Source: CALBPI01 sp963922335
GTDB taxonomy: Bacteria; Pseudomonadota; Gammaproteobacteria; Steroidobacterales; Woeseiaceae
Reading direction: 5' to 3'
Length of the DNA: 64,000 bases
Assembly: GCA_963922335.1 (NCBI GenBank)
Contig: CAWUIB010000001.1
Span: 496,001-560,000 of the forward strand
A model generated the notes under the pieces. That model did not search any database and was not told the DNA's origin. It saw nothing but the letters and a program-made list of their open reading frames with translations. Below are positions 1-9,557 of the stretch, one piece after another (position 1 is the first letter of the stretch; every line of letters starts with the position of its first letter). The translations under genes and the position numbers were made by a program.

Positions 1-20
1 CAAGCCACGGATTCCAAGAA

Positions 21-45
21 AAAGGCCCGCAAAAAGCGGGCCTTT
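21..45 (-). terminator. Rho-independent terminator of tRNA-Asn
   Basis: Ten-base perfect inverted repeat (aaaggcccgc / gcgggccttt) around a five-base loop. On the minus strand it is followed by a short T-rich run. It lies just past the 3' end of the minus-strand tRNA-Asn, so it most likely ends that transcript. Confidence 0.8.
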
Positions 46-52
46 CGATGAC

Positions 53-128
<76 letters not shown>

Positions 129-199
129 AGCGTCCCCCGATCAGGGAGCCGCGAATATTGGCGAACGTCCTGAGACAAGTCAAGAGAGGGTTTCAAGCA

Positions 200-2233
<2,034 letters not shown>

Positions 2234-2270
2234 AACGGGCGCTAAGGGCTTGGTCTCTCGATAGATTTCC

Positions 2271-2300
2271 GATAAGCTGCGCGTCCTCGCGAGACTTATC
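2271..2300 (+). repeat. Nested inverted repeat ahead of tRNA-Val
   Basis: Symmetric arrangement GATAAG-3-CGCG-4-CGCG-3-CTTATC in the 78-base gap between uvrB and tRNA-Val. There is no T-run on either side, so it is not a classical intrinsic terminator. It could be a Rho-independent-like 3' end of uvrB, an RNA processing site or a protein site. The structure is seen; the function is not known. Confidence 0.4.
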
Positions 2301-2311
2301 GCGACCGGACA

Positions 2312-2386
2312 GGGCGATTAGCTCAGGGGTAGAGCGCCACGTTGACATCGTGGAGGTCGGTGGTTCGAAACCACCATCGCCCACCA
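2312..2386 (+). tRNA. tRNA-Val (GAC)
   Basis: A 75-base cloverleaf with acceptor stem GGGCGAT/ATCGCCC, anticodon stem CCACG/CGTGG and loop TTGACAT (anticodon GAC). The T-loop is TTCGAAA and the 3' ACCA is encoded. It sits between uvrB and the infC operon, where many gammaproteobacteria have thrS. Confidence 0.97.
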
Positions 2387-2446
2387 GCCCCGGTAGTCAG
2401 GAGTGTTTCTGACACGAAATGCCTGTGTTTTTACGCACTTGTGGTC

Positions 2447-2476
2447 TTGTCTCAGACTTGGCTGCAGGCGTACAAT
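2447..2476 (+). promoter_or_regulatory. Sigma-70-type promoter of the infC-rpmI-rplT-pheST block
   Basis: TTGTCT and TACAAT boxes separated by 18 bases, about 58 bases before the infC start. It predicts a short leader that begins near 2482 and contains the hairpin at 2486-2503. Inferred from box similarity only. Confidence 0.5.
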
Positions 2477-2485
2477 TACGGGCTG

Positions 2486-2520
2486 CACGGCAAATGTGCC
2501 GTGAGCATTTTTGGGTTTTT
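2486..2520 (+). promoter_or_regulatory. infC leader hairpin with T-rich tail
   Basis: Perfect 7-bp stem (CACGGCA/TGCCGTG) with an AATG loop at 2486-2503, followed by a T-rich stretch (2507-2520) running directly into the AGGAGG Shine-Dalgarno at 2521. It has the look of a weak intrinsic terminator or attenuator ahead of a translation-factor operon. No leader peptide was identified, so the regulatory role is inference. Confidence 0.4.
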
Positions 2521-2534
2521 AGGAGGATCTGCAT

Positions 2535-3053
2535 ATCGCAGCTGCAAAACGGGCCAGGCGTAATGGGGACATTCTCGCGCCACAGGTCAGGGTCATCCGG
2601 CAGGATGGAGAGCAAGCGGGCGTCATGCCCATCGCACAAGCACTCGAGCTCGCCCGCGAAGAACGAATGGATCTGGTTGAGGTTTCGCCAAACGCTGAAC
2701 CTCCTGTGTGCCGAATCATGGACTATGGGAAGTTCGTGTTTGAGCAAAACAAGAAAAACCAGTCAGCCCGTCGCAAGCAGAAGCAATCGCAGGTCAAGGA
2801 AATCAAGTTTCGGCCCGGCACGGAAGAGGGCGATTATCAGGTCAAGCTGAAGAAACTGGTTGCGTTCCTCGAGAACGGTGACAAAACGAAAGTCACGCTT
2901 CGGTTCCGCGGCCGAGAGATGGCGCATCAACAAATTGGTGCTGACCTTCTGAAGCGGGTCCGAGGTGATTTGGAAGAATTAGGTACGGTCGAGCAAATGC
3001 CGCAAATGGAAGGCCGGCAGATGGTCATGGTGATCGCACCTCGCAAGCATTAG
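2535..3053 (+). CDS. infC: Translation initiation factor IF-3, ATC start codon
   Basis: IF-3 binds the 30S subunit, checks start-codon choice and prevents premature 50S joining. The reading frame is conserved well upstream of the first ATG (2625), covering the basic N-terminus AAAKRARRNGD and the LAPQVRVI segment. The only suitably placed initiator is ATC at 2535, 8 bases after a perfect AGGAGG. Start codons of the AUU/AUC type are a hallmark of infC and let IF-3 repress its own synthesis. From here the protein has 172 residues (E. coli 180), with the N-domain, lysine-rich linker and C-domain. Starting at ATG 2625 would delete much of the N-domain. Confidence 0.93.
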   Translation: MAAAKRARRNGDILAPQVRVIRQDGEQAGVMPIAQALELAREERMDLVEVSPNAEPPVCRIMDYGKFVFEQNKKNQSARRKQKQSQVKEIKFRPGTEEGDYQVKLKKLVAFLENGDKTKVTLRFRGREMAHQQIGADLLKRVRGDLEELGTVEQMPQMEGRQMVMVIAPRKH

Positions 3054-3178
3054 ATCTGGCGCCGAGGCGACGAGATCAAAAAAGTGCGGATTTCGGTCCG
3101 TGTAAACAAGTAGTCGAGACTTCGACTCGCCAGCAACAGCGAGAGTTGTGAACTGGCCAGAAAAAACAGGAGACAATT
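3054..3178 (+). promoter_or_regulatory. Candidate L20 autoregulatory leader before rpmI
   Basis: A 125-base untranslated gap between infC and rpmI, long for this tight operon. It contains a perfect stem AGTCGA-gact-TCGACT (3112-3127), then CTCGC/GCGAG and CAAC/GTTG pairings before the rpmI Shine-Dalgarno (AGGAGA near 3169). In E. coli, L20 represses rpmI-rplT by binding a structured leader here. The equivalence is inference from position and pairing potential. Confidence 0.35.
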
Positions 3179-3376
3179 GTGTCTAAGATGAAGACTAACC
3201 GAGGCGCAGCAAAGCGCTTTCGTCGGACAGGTAAGGGCGGCTTCAAGCGCGCTCAATCTCACCTGAATCACATCCTCACCAAGAAGAGCAGTAAGCGCAA
3301 GCGTCAGCTGGGTAACACCCTGCAAGTCGCGGAAGCGGACGTGAAAGCCGTCCGTCGTATGCTGCCGTTCAGCTGA
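3179..3376 (+). CDS. rpmI: 50S ribosomal protein L35
   Basis: A 65-residue, very basic protein beginning MSKMKTNRGAAKRFRRTG, matching the family signature (MPKIKT-RGAAKRF in E. coli, 65 residues). The GTG start is preferred over the internal ATG at 3188 because it restores the conserved N-terminus and follows AGGAGA by about 5 bases. It lies 17 bases ahead of rplT, the usual pairing. Confidence 0.96.
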   Translation: MSKMKTNRGAAKRFRRTGKGGFKRAQSHLNHILTKKSSKRKRQLGNTLQVAEADVKAVRRMLPFS

Positions 3377-3393
3377 GCCGGAGGATTTAGAGC

Positions 3394-3753
3394 ATGGCAC
3401 GAGTAAAACGTGGGGTGATCGCGCGCGCGCGTCACAAGAAAGTCCTCAGCAAAGCGAAAGGTTATTACGGAGCGCGGAGAAAAGTTTTTCGCGTTGCCAA
3501 ACAAGCGGTCATCAAAGCAGGCCAATACGCCTACCGTGACCGGCGCACGCGCAAGCGCGAATTTCGTCGTCTCTGGATCGCCCGAATCAATGCGGCTGCT
3601 CGCATCAACGGTCTCTCGTACAGCCGTCTTATGCACGGTCTTAGCAAAGCTGAGATCGAAATCGACCGCAAAGTGCTTGCTGATTTGGCAGTGCACCAGC
3701 CCGAGTCGTTCGCAGCATTGGCAGAGCAGGCGAAGGCGCAGCTAAGCGACTGA
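3394..3753 (+). CDS. rplT: 50S ribosomal protein L20
   Basis: A 119-residue basic protein with the conserved start MARVKRGVIARARHKKVL and the RLWIARINAAAR segment. L20 binds 23S rRNA early in 50S assembly and, in enterobacteria, represses its own operon. A GGAGGA ribosome-binding site lies about 8 bases upstream. Length is the same as or within a residue of typical homologues. Confidence 0.97.
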   Translation: MARVKRGVIARARHKKVLSKAKGYYGARRKVFRVAKQAVIKAGQYAYRDRRTRKREFRRLWIARINAAARINGLSYSRLMHGLSKAEIEIDRKVLADLAVHQPESFAALAEQAKAQLSD

Positions 3754-3816
3754 GTCGCCCTCAGCGACGGATAACCAGCATCGGGGCAAAGGCTTCCGAT
3801 CAATAGGGGCGCGACT

Positions 3817-4800
3817 GTGCAGCAGCTCGACGAGATCCTCTCGACAGCGATGGCAGCGGTAGACGCTGCTGATTCCACATCGGCACTCGACGCAGCGCGC
3901 GTCGAGTACCTCGGAAAAAAGGGTCAGCTCACCGCTTTGCTGAAGCAACTCGGTGGGCTGGATCCAGCTGAACGTCCGGCAGCTGGTCAGGCGATTAACG
4001 CGGCAAAAGCTTCGGTCTCCAAAGCAATTGAGGCGCGGGGCGCAACGCTTGTAGCCGCAGCGTTAGCCTCGCGACTAGCCAGCGAGAAGATCGATGTCAC
4101 CCTCCCCGGTAGATCCAGGCCCAAGGGTACGCTCCATCCCGTAACCCTTGCGCGACGTCGGATTGAAGAAATCTTCCGTGGCGCCGGATTCGGGGTCCGT
4201 TACGGACCCGAAATCGAAGATGATTTTCATAACTTCACGGCACTGAACATCCCCGAAAATCATCCCGCACGTGCGATGCACGACACGTTCTACTTCGGCG
4301 ACGGTAGGCTTCTGCGTACGCATACTTCGCCGACTCAGATTCGCACGATCGTGGAAGAGGGGGTACCCATCCGCGTGATTTGCCCTGGCCGGGTTTACCG
4401 ATGTGATTCAGATCAGACGCACACACCGATGTTCGATCAGGTTGAAGGGCTGGTGATCGACAAAGGCATTAGCTTCGCCAATCTCAAAGCGGTATTACAC
4501 GATTTTGTGACGCAATTCTTCGAGCGCGAAGCAACCCTGCGTTTTCGTCCGTCGTACTTTCCGTTCACTGAACCCTCCGCTGAGGTCGATGTGCTCATGG
4601 ACAATGGCACCTGGCTCGAAATCCTTGGCTGCGGCATGGTGCATCCCAACGTACTCAAGAACGTGGATGTGGATCCTGAAGAGTATGGCGGCTATGCGTT
4701 TGGTATCGGTATCGAGCGCCTGGCGATGCTGCGATACGGGATAACCGACCTTCGTACCTTGTTCGAAAACGACGTGCGTTTCCTGGGACAGTTCTCATGA
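3817..4800 (+). CDS. pheS: Phenylalanine--tRNA ligase alpha subunit
   Basis: Catalytic alpha subunit of the heterotetrameric class II synthetase that charges tRNA-Phe. It has the N-terminal coiled-coil, with VEYLGKKGQLT at about 28-38, and the class II core motifs, including the GCGMVHPNV segment and the C-terminal GIGIERLAML. The GTG start gives 327 residues, the same as E. coli. Its last four bases (ATGA) contain the pheT start, so the subunits are translationally coupled. No PheM-type leader or attenuator was seen in the 63-base gap after rplT. Confidence 0.97.
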   Translation: MQQLDEILSTAMAAVDAADSTSALDAARVEYLGKKGQLTALLKQLGGLDPAERPAAGQAINAAKASVSKAIEARGATLVAAALASRLASEKIDVTLPGRSRPKGTLHPVTLARRRIEEIFRGAGFGVRYGPEIEDDFHNFTALNIPENHPARAMHDTFYFGDGRLLRTHTSPTQIRTIVEEGVPIRVICPGRVYRCDSDQTHTPMFDQVEGLVIDKGISFANLKAVLHDFVTQFFEREATLRFRPSYFPFTEPSAEVDVLMDNGTWLEILGCGMVHPNVLKNVDVDPEEYGGYAFGIGIERLAMLRYGITDLRTLFENDVRFLGQFS

Positions 4801-7160
4801 AGTTCAGTAAACGCTGGTTGGAGTCCATCGTCGGGCAGGAGCTTGAGTTGGAGTTCCTGCTTGAACGTCTAACGCTTGCAGGGCTCGAAGTCGACGATCA
4901 CGAGCTGCTCGAGCTGGACCCCAAAGTGGTGGTCGCCAGGGTCGAGGGCGTTGAGAAACACCCTGATGCAGATAAGCTACGCGTTTGCCAAGTCAACGAC
5001 GGCGCGGATACTCACAACATTGTTTGTGGCGCACCTAATGTACGACCCGGGCTCACGGTGGCGCTGGCGCAAATCGGTGCACGTCTGCCGGGTGGTCTGA
5101 AGATACGTAAATCGAAACTCCGCGGTGTCGAGTCAGCGGGTATGTTGTGTTCCGGGCGCGAACTAGGTTTGGGTGAGGATCATGACGGCATTCTTGAGCT
5201 GCCCGAATCGTGGACAATCGGCTCACCAATCAGTGAACAATTCGGGATGCCGGATGCGGTCATTGATGTCGATTTGACGCCAAATCGTGGCGACTGTTTC
5301 TCTCTGCTCGGTATCGCGCGCGAGGTGGCTACCTTCGCTGGGAGTGAGCTCGAATCCCCAGCGGTAGCCGAGCCTGATACCGAAGGTGACGACATCTATC
5401 CTGTCGTGATTCACGCGCCGGATGGCGCACCGGTATTCTCCAGAACTATCGTTCGTGGCATTGACCCGAGCGCGATGACACCGACATGGATGGTCGAACG
5501 TCTGAGGCGCAGCGGTATCCGCAGTATTCATCCGGTTGTCGACATCACGAACTACGTGATGATGGAACTCGGGCAACCGATGCATGCTTATGACCTCGAC
5601 AAGCTGAGCGGCGCGATTCAGGTGCGCAGAGCCGAGCAGGACGAACCGTTAAAGCTGCTGGATGGACGTGACATTAAGCTTCCGGCGCAGACGCTAGTCA
5701 TTGCTGATGACTCGGGTGCGATTGGCCTTGCGGGCATCATGGGTGGCGACAGCACGGCCGTGACGTCAGAGACAACCGATATCTTGTTCGAGGCAGCGTG
5801 GTTCACGCCGGCAACCCTGGCGGGCGAGGCGCGCAAATTCGGTTTACATACTGATGCGTCCATGCGCTTCGAGCGAGGTGTGGATCCGACGCAACAGGCC
5901 CGTGCGCAGCATCGCGCGTGCACGTTGTTGCAGGAAATTGCCGGCGGCACGATCAGTCGAACCGAGATCGAGATCGCCGAAGATCAGCTGCCGCCGCAAA
6001 GAGCGGTTTCTCTGAGCTCTAGTCGACTCGAGCGGATGTTGGGCGTTCAGGTCGCCGATCAGGAAGTCGAACAAATTTTCGCAAGGCTGGGTTTCGCCGT
6101 CGAAAGTGGTGAGCGCGGCTGGACCGCAGTGCCGCCTGCGTTTCGATTCGATATCGCTATCGAGGAGGATTTGATCGAGGAAGTTGCGCGCGTCTACGGC
6201 TACGATCGTATTCCCTCCATCCGATCCACGGGAGACACGGTATTGGCAAAAGCGCCAGAGGCCACCGTCTCGGAAGATTGGATGCGAGACCTGCTATCCG
6301 CCCGTGGCTTCAACGAGATCATAAGCTACAGCTTCGTAGATCCCGCGCTACATTCTGAAATTGACCTTGCGCCCCCTGGCCCTTCGCTTTTGAACCCGAT
6401 TTCACAGGAGCTCTCCGTTATGCGTGGGAGCTTGTTGCCGGGCTTGCTGAGCACAGCGGATTACAACATGGCCCGACAGCAGCCATCAGTTCGCCTGTTT
6501 GAGGTGGGTCACGTGTTTCGGAAGGCGACCGAACCTAACCATATCGGCGTGTTCATGGCGGGTAATGCGAGTCCTGAGCACTGGGCAGAACCAGCTCGTG
6601 AGATTGATTTTTTCGATCTGAAAGCGGAACTCGAGGCGTTTCTTGCTGCTATCGCACCAGGACATAAACCGGCATTTAAACCGTTGACCGAGAGCTCTGC
6701 ATTGCACCCAGGGCAGGCAGCTCAAGTCATTCTGGGAGAGCATGTGGTCGGCTATATCGGCATGCTGCATCCGGCGTTGGCAGAGACACGCTTTGATGGT
6801 CGAACTGGTGGGGTTTTCGAGCTGAATATCGATCTCGCGGTACAACGCACGTTGCCGAGTGCCGAGTCAATTTCCAAATTCCCATCTGTGCGGCGTGATC
6901 TTGCGATACTCGTTGATGAGTCTGTTTTGGCGGAGTCGTTACTCGACACTGTGCGCAAATCTGCTGGCCGCTTGCTACATAATGTTTTTGTCTTCGATAT
7001 TTATCGAGGCAAAGGTGTAGAAGCGGGGCTAAAAAGCGTCGCTTTAGGCTTGATTTTATTGGATTCGTCGAGCACTCTTACTGACGAACAAGCCGCTGAC
7101 GTAGTCGCCAAAATTACTGGTGAATTACAGGCGGTCCACGGCGCAAAAGTAAGAGAATAA
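4797..7160 (+). CDS. pheT: Phenylalanine--tRNA ligase beta subunit
   Basis: Beta subunit of PheRS, which supplies tRNA recognition and editing of mischarged tyrosine. From N to C it shows a tRNA-binding OB-fold (KHPDADKLRVCQV at about 54-66), the B3/B4 editing region, the B5 domain and a C-terminal ferredoxin-fold anticodon-binding domain that starts around SKFPSVRRDLAILV. At 787 residues it is close to the 795 of E. coli. It overlaps pheS by four bases and is followed 6 bases later by ihfA, so all three are probably cotranscribed. Confidence 0.97.
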   Translation: MKFSKRWLESIVGQELELEFLLERLTLAGLEVDDHELLELDPKVVVARVEGVEKHPDADKLRVCQVNDGADTHNIVCGAPNVRPGLTVALAQIGARLPGGLKIRKSKLRGVESAGMLCSGRELGLGEDHDGILELPESWTIGSPISEQFGMPDAVIDVDLTPNRGDCFSLLGIAREVATFAGSELESPAVAEPDTEGDDIYPVVIHAPDGAPVFSRTIVRGIDPSAMTPTWMVERLRRSGIRSIHPVVDITNYVMMELGQPMHAYDLDKLSGAIQVRRAEQDEPLKLLDGRDIKLPAQTLVIADDSGAIGLAGIMGGDSTAVTSETTDILFEAAWFTPATLAGEARKFGLHTDASMRFERGVDPTQQARAQHRACTLLQEIAGGTISRTEIEIAEDQLPPQRAVSLSSSRLERMLGVQVADQEVEQIFARLGFAVESGERGWTAVPPAFRFDIAIEEDLIEEVARVYGYDRIPSIRSTGDTVLAKAPEATVSEDWMRDLLSARGFNEIISYSFVDPALHSEIDLAPPGPSLLNPISQELSVMRGSLLPGLLSTADYNMARQQPSVRLFEVGHVFRKATEPNHIGVFMAGNASPEHWAEPAREIDFFDLKAELEAFLAAIAPGHKPAFKPLTESSALHPGQAAQVILGEHVVGYIGMLHPALAETRFDGRTGGVFELNIDLAVQRTLPSAESISKFPSVRRDLAILVDESVLAESLLDTVRKSAGRLLHNVFVFDIYRGKGVEAGLKSVALGLILLDSSSTLTDEQAADVVAKITGELQAVHGAKVRE

Positions 7161-7166
7161 TACGCG

Positions 7167-7466
7167 ATGGCACTTACCAAAGCGGATATGGCCGATTCCC
7201 TGTTCAATGAGTTGGGGCTGAACAAACGCGAAGCACGCGAACTCGTCGACATGTTCTTCGAGGAAGTACGTGCGTCACTCGCGGTGGGGGAGCAGGTCAA
7301 GTTGTCAGGGTTTGGCAACTTCGATCTCAGGGACAAGAATGAGCGGCCCGGACGAAACCCCAAAACCGGAGAGGAAATTCCGATTTCCGCTCGGCGGGTT
7401 GTGACGTTCCGACCAGGTCAAAAACTCAAAGCCAGAGTGGAAGCGTATGCTGGAACCGGGAAATAA
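7167..7466 (+). CDS. ihfA: Integration host factor alpha subunit
   Basis: A 99-residue HU/IHF-fold DNA-bending protein that pairs with IhfB in recombination, replication and sigma-54 transcription. The minor-groove arm is visible as PGRNPKTGEEIPI at about 63-75, including the intercalating proline position. The N-terminus (MALTKADMADSLFNELGLNKREA) is the IHF-alpha type. The position after pheT is the conserved gammaproteobacterial one. The downstream merR gene starts inside its last 20 bases. Confidence 0.96.
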   Translation: MALTKADMADSLFNELGLNKREARELVDMFFEEVRASLAVGEQVKLSGFGNFDLRDKNERPGRNPKTGEEIPISARRVVTFRPGQKLKARVEAYAGTGK

Positions 7467-7803
7467 CGACGAACTACCGCCAATTCCCGGCAAGCGTTAT
7501 TTCACCATCGGTGAGGTAAGCGATCTCTGCGCGGTGAAGCCGCACGTATTGCGGTACTGGGAGCAGGAGTTTCCTCAGCTCAAACCGGTCAAGCGTCGCG
7601 GCAATAGACGTTACTACCAACGTCAAGACGTCATTATCATTCGGCAAATTCGTAGCCTCCTGTACGAGCAGGGGTTTACCATCGGTGGTGCGCGTCAGCG
7701 TTTGACCGGCGATGAGGCGAAGTCGGATGTCAGTCAGAGTCAGCAATTGATCCGTCAAATGCGGGTCGAGCTGGACGAAATACTGAAAATCCTAAGACGT
7801 TAA
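7447..7803 (+). CDS. MerR-family transcriptional regulator (ihfA-linked)
   Basis: A 118-residue protein with a MerR winged helix at about 17-85: YFTIGEVSDLCAVKPHVLRYWE, then the RRGNRRYYQRQDVIII wing. The C-terminal helix is short and has no cysteine cluster, so no metal or ligand can be assigned. A gene of this type sits directly after ihfA in many gammaproteobacteria, for example pseudomonads. Its start overlaps ihfA by 20 bases, implying coupled translation. The target is unknown. Confidence 0.9.
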   Translation: MLEPGNNDELPPIPGKRYFTIGEVSDLCAVKPHVLRYWEQEFPQLKPVKRRGNRRYYQRQDVIIIRQIRSLLYEQGFTIGGARQRLTGDEAKSDVSQSQQLIRQMRVELDEILKILRR

Positions 7804-7840
7804 TATTCAATCAGTTAACGCATAAACTTAAAGTTTCGGT

Positions 7841-7917
<77 letters not shown>

Positions 7918-7962
7918 TTTAGGGACTGCAAGTTGCGGCTTGCACCGCACATGAGGGACAAC

Positions 7963-8778
7963 ATGCGAACCATCCTGATTCCTGTAGCTGATCGGCCTGA
8001 ATGCGCCGTCGCACTTTCTTGCGCTTTTGACCTTTCGAAGCGTTTGTCATCGAACTTGCTCGGCTATCACTTGCGACCCCACGTCAGGGAGAAACGCACT
8101 GCGGTTGCAGAGAAGCAAATCAAACTCGCGAGCAAGGATGCGCATGCACTGTTCAATCGCATGTCGGAGGCGCATGGGCTCGAATTGAAGAAACGCCCGA
8201 CGGGTGCTGATCCCCATGGGCAGGCATTGTGGCGTGAGCTGACCGGCAGTCCCGAGAAGTGCTTTCCTTTTATCGGCCCGATGTCAGACTTGATCGTTGT
8301 TTCTCGGCCCCGTACTGCAAAGTCAGTTACGGCGAGTAAGTTCATGCATGCGGCGTTGATGCAGACCGGCACCCCTGTATTGATGCTTCCCTCGAGACAA
8401 CCGAAGACGTTGGGCACACACGTACTCATCTGCTGGAACCAGTCGGTGGAAGCCGCAGCTGCAGTCAAAGCTAATCTTCCGCTACTGGCGTCCGCAGGCG
8501 CAGTAACCATCATCGCTGCTGGTAATGAGGACGGTGTTGGTGCGAAGAGCACCCACCTTCAACAATATTTGCGCCACTACGGCATCAAATCGAAACGCGT
8601 TGCGACTCGCGGTTTGGATGCCGAGAAAGAGATCATGGACACCTACAAAGAGCACGGTTGCGACCTGTTACTCATGGGTGCGTACAGCAAACCTCGCTGG
8701 CAGGAGCGTGTGTTCGGGGGAGTCACGACGTTCGTATTGAACAAGACGTCGATTCCCGCGGTGATGCTGCATCGCTAG
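7963..8778 (+). CDS. Tandem universal stress protein (UspA family)
   Basis: A 271-residue cytoplasmic protein with two UspA-like halves. The first begins MRTILIPVADRPECAVAL. The second begins near THVLICWNQSVEAAAAV and ends with a nucleotide-binding-type motif (MGAYSKPRWQERVFGGVTT) followed by IPAVMLHR. The ATG at 7963 is chosen because GAGGGA precedes it; the longer frame runs back into tRNA-Pro. The second half retains the G-2x-G-9x-G(S/T)-like motif, suggesting ATP binding there, while the first half looks degenerate. The stress it answers cannot be read from context. Confidence 0.85.
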   Translation: MRTILIPVADRPECAVALSCAFDLSKRLSSNLLGYHLRPHVREKRTAVAEKQIKLASKDAHALFNRMSEAHGLELKKRPTGADPHGQALWRELTGSPEKCFPFIGPMSDLIVVSRPRTAKSVTASKFMHAALMQTGTPVLMLPSRQPKTLGTHVLICWNQSVEAAAAVKANLPLLASAGAVTIIAAGNEDGVGAKSTHLQQYLRHYGIKSKRVATRGLDAEKEIMDTYKEHGCDLLLMGAYSKPRWQERVFGGVTTFVLNKTSIPAVMLHR

Positions 8779-8834
8779 GCGACCGAGGCTACTCCCAACC
8801 CGCGCAATCGGTTTTGGGTTAAAGGTGCGCGGAC

Positions 8835-9500
8835 CTAACCGCTAACCTCGGCAGACTTCAACCACTGCGCAAGGCCGGGAACGCCTTGGCCGAGGTGTGC
8901 CTTAAGGTGAGCGGCAGCCGCAGTGGTGTCATCCTTTCGCAGCAGTTCGGCGATAGTGCTGCGTGCCGCGTCGGTCGGCAGTGCGGTTTCGGATAGCCGG
9001 TAGAAAGCGCGCCGATAGCGCCGCAGGCGCCGGGATACATCACCAATCAACTCAAGAATGATCAGGTTCCGGCAGCTGGATAACAGCATTCGGAGCCAGA
9101 GCTCTTGCTGTTCAACGCGTTGCGCCGGAGTTTGACTGGACGCGATCTCCTTATTCAGCGCATCGAGTTGATACAACATGCCAAGATCGGGTGGGCCGGA
9201 GATCTCCAGCGCCTCTGCTGCAAGAACTGCTAGGGCAGGGCACAACGCCTCGTATTCTTCGAAGGTGAGCGGACGAACAAAAAAACCACGCCTGGGTTCG
9301 CTGCGTACTGCGCCTTCAGAGGCAAGACGCGAAAGTGCCTCGCGCAGCGGCGTACGACTCACGCCCAACGACTCTGATAAATGGATCTCGTTCACCCGCG
9401 TCCCTGGAACCAGTTCACCGGAATCGATCTTGTCTCGCAGAGTGCGTGCGACCTCCAAACTGAGGTTCTGTTGGCGCCGTCCTGGCTTACGCTCGCTCAT
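8835..9500 (-). CDS. GntR-family regulator with FCD domain
   Basis: A 221-residue one-component regulator. A winged HTH spans about residues 12-75, including the recognition region LSESLGVSRTPLREALSRL. The all-helical FCD ligand-binding domain covers about 85-210, with histidines in AAHLKAHLG that could be metal or ligand contacts. FCD members usually sense organic or amino acids. A perfect 12-base palindrome lies 7 bases before its start codon, suggesting autoregulation. The cyclase-like gene just upstream is on the same strand, so the two could be cotranscribed. Effector unknown. Confidence 0.9.
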   Translation of the reverse strand: MSERKPGRRQQNLSLEVARTLRDKIDSGELVPGTRVNEIHLSESLGVSRTPLREALSRLASEGAVRSEPRRGFFVRPLTFEEYEALCPALAVLAAEALEISGPPDLGMLYQLDALNKEIASSQTPAQRVEQQELWLRMLLSSCRNLIILELIGDVSRRLRRYRRAFYRLSETALPTDAARSTIAELLRKDDTTAAAAHLKAHLGQGVPGLAQWLKSAEVSG

Positions 9501-9506
9501 GGTGTA

Positions 9507-9518
9507 ACTGTATACAGT
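9507..9518. promoter_or_regulatory. Palindromic operator ACTGTATACAGT
   Basis: Perfect 12-base palindrome 7 bases upstream of the GntR start codon. Its GT-ATA-C core resembles operators of FCD-type GntR regulators (often N-TGTATACA-N). It is positioned to block transcription or initiation of its own gene. The palindrome is seen; binding is inference. Confidence 0.55.
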
Positions 9519-9557
9519 ATTGTGTCAGCGAGCAATGCGGTTGCAGCCGAGAGGGGT

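Noticed and set aside
158..199. TTG start of uvrB at 158
   Set aside because: The extension is not conserved and lacks a ribosome-binding site; ATG 200 has GAGAGG upstream.
2625..3053. infC starting at ATG 2625
   Set aside because: It would delete the first 30 residues of the N-domain. The conserved frame continues upstream to an ATC with a perfect Shine-Dalgarno.
3754..3816. pheM-like leader before pheS
   Set aside because: The 63-base gap has no Phe-rich ORF or terminator hairpin.
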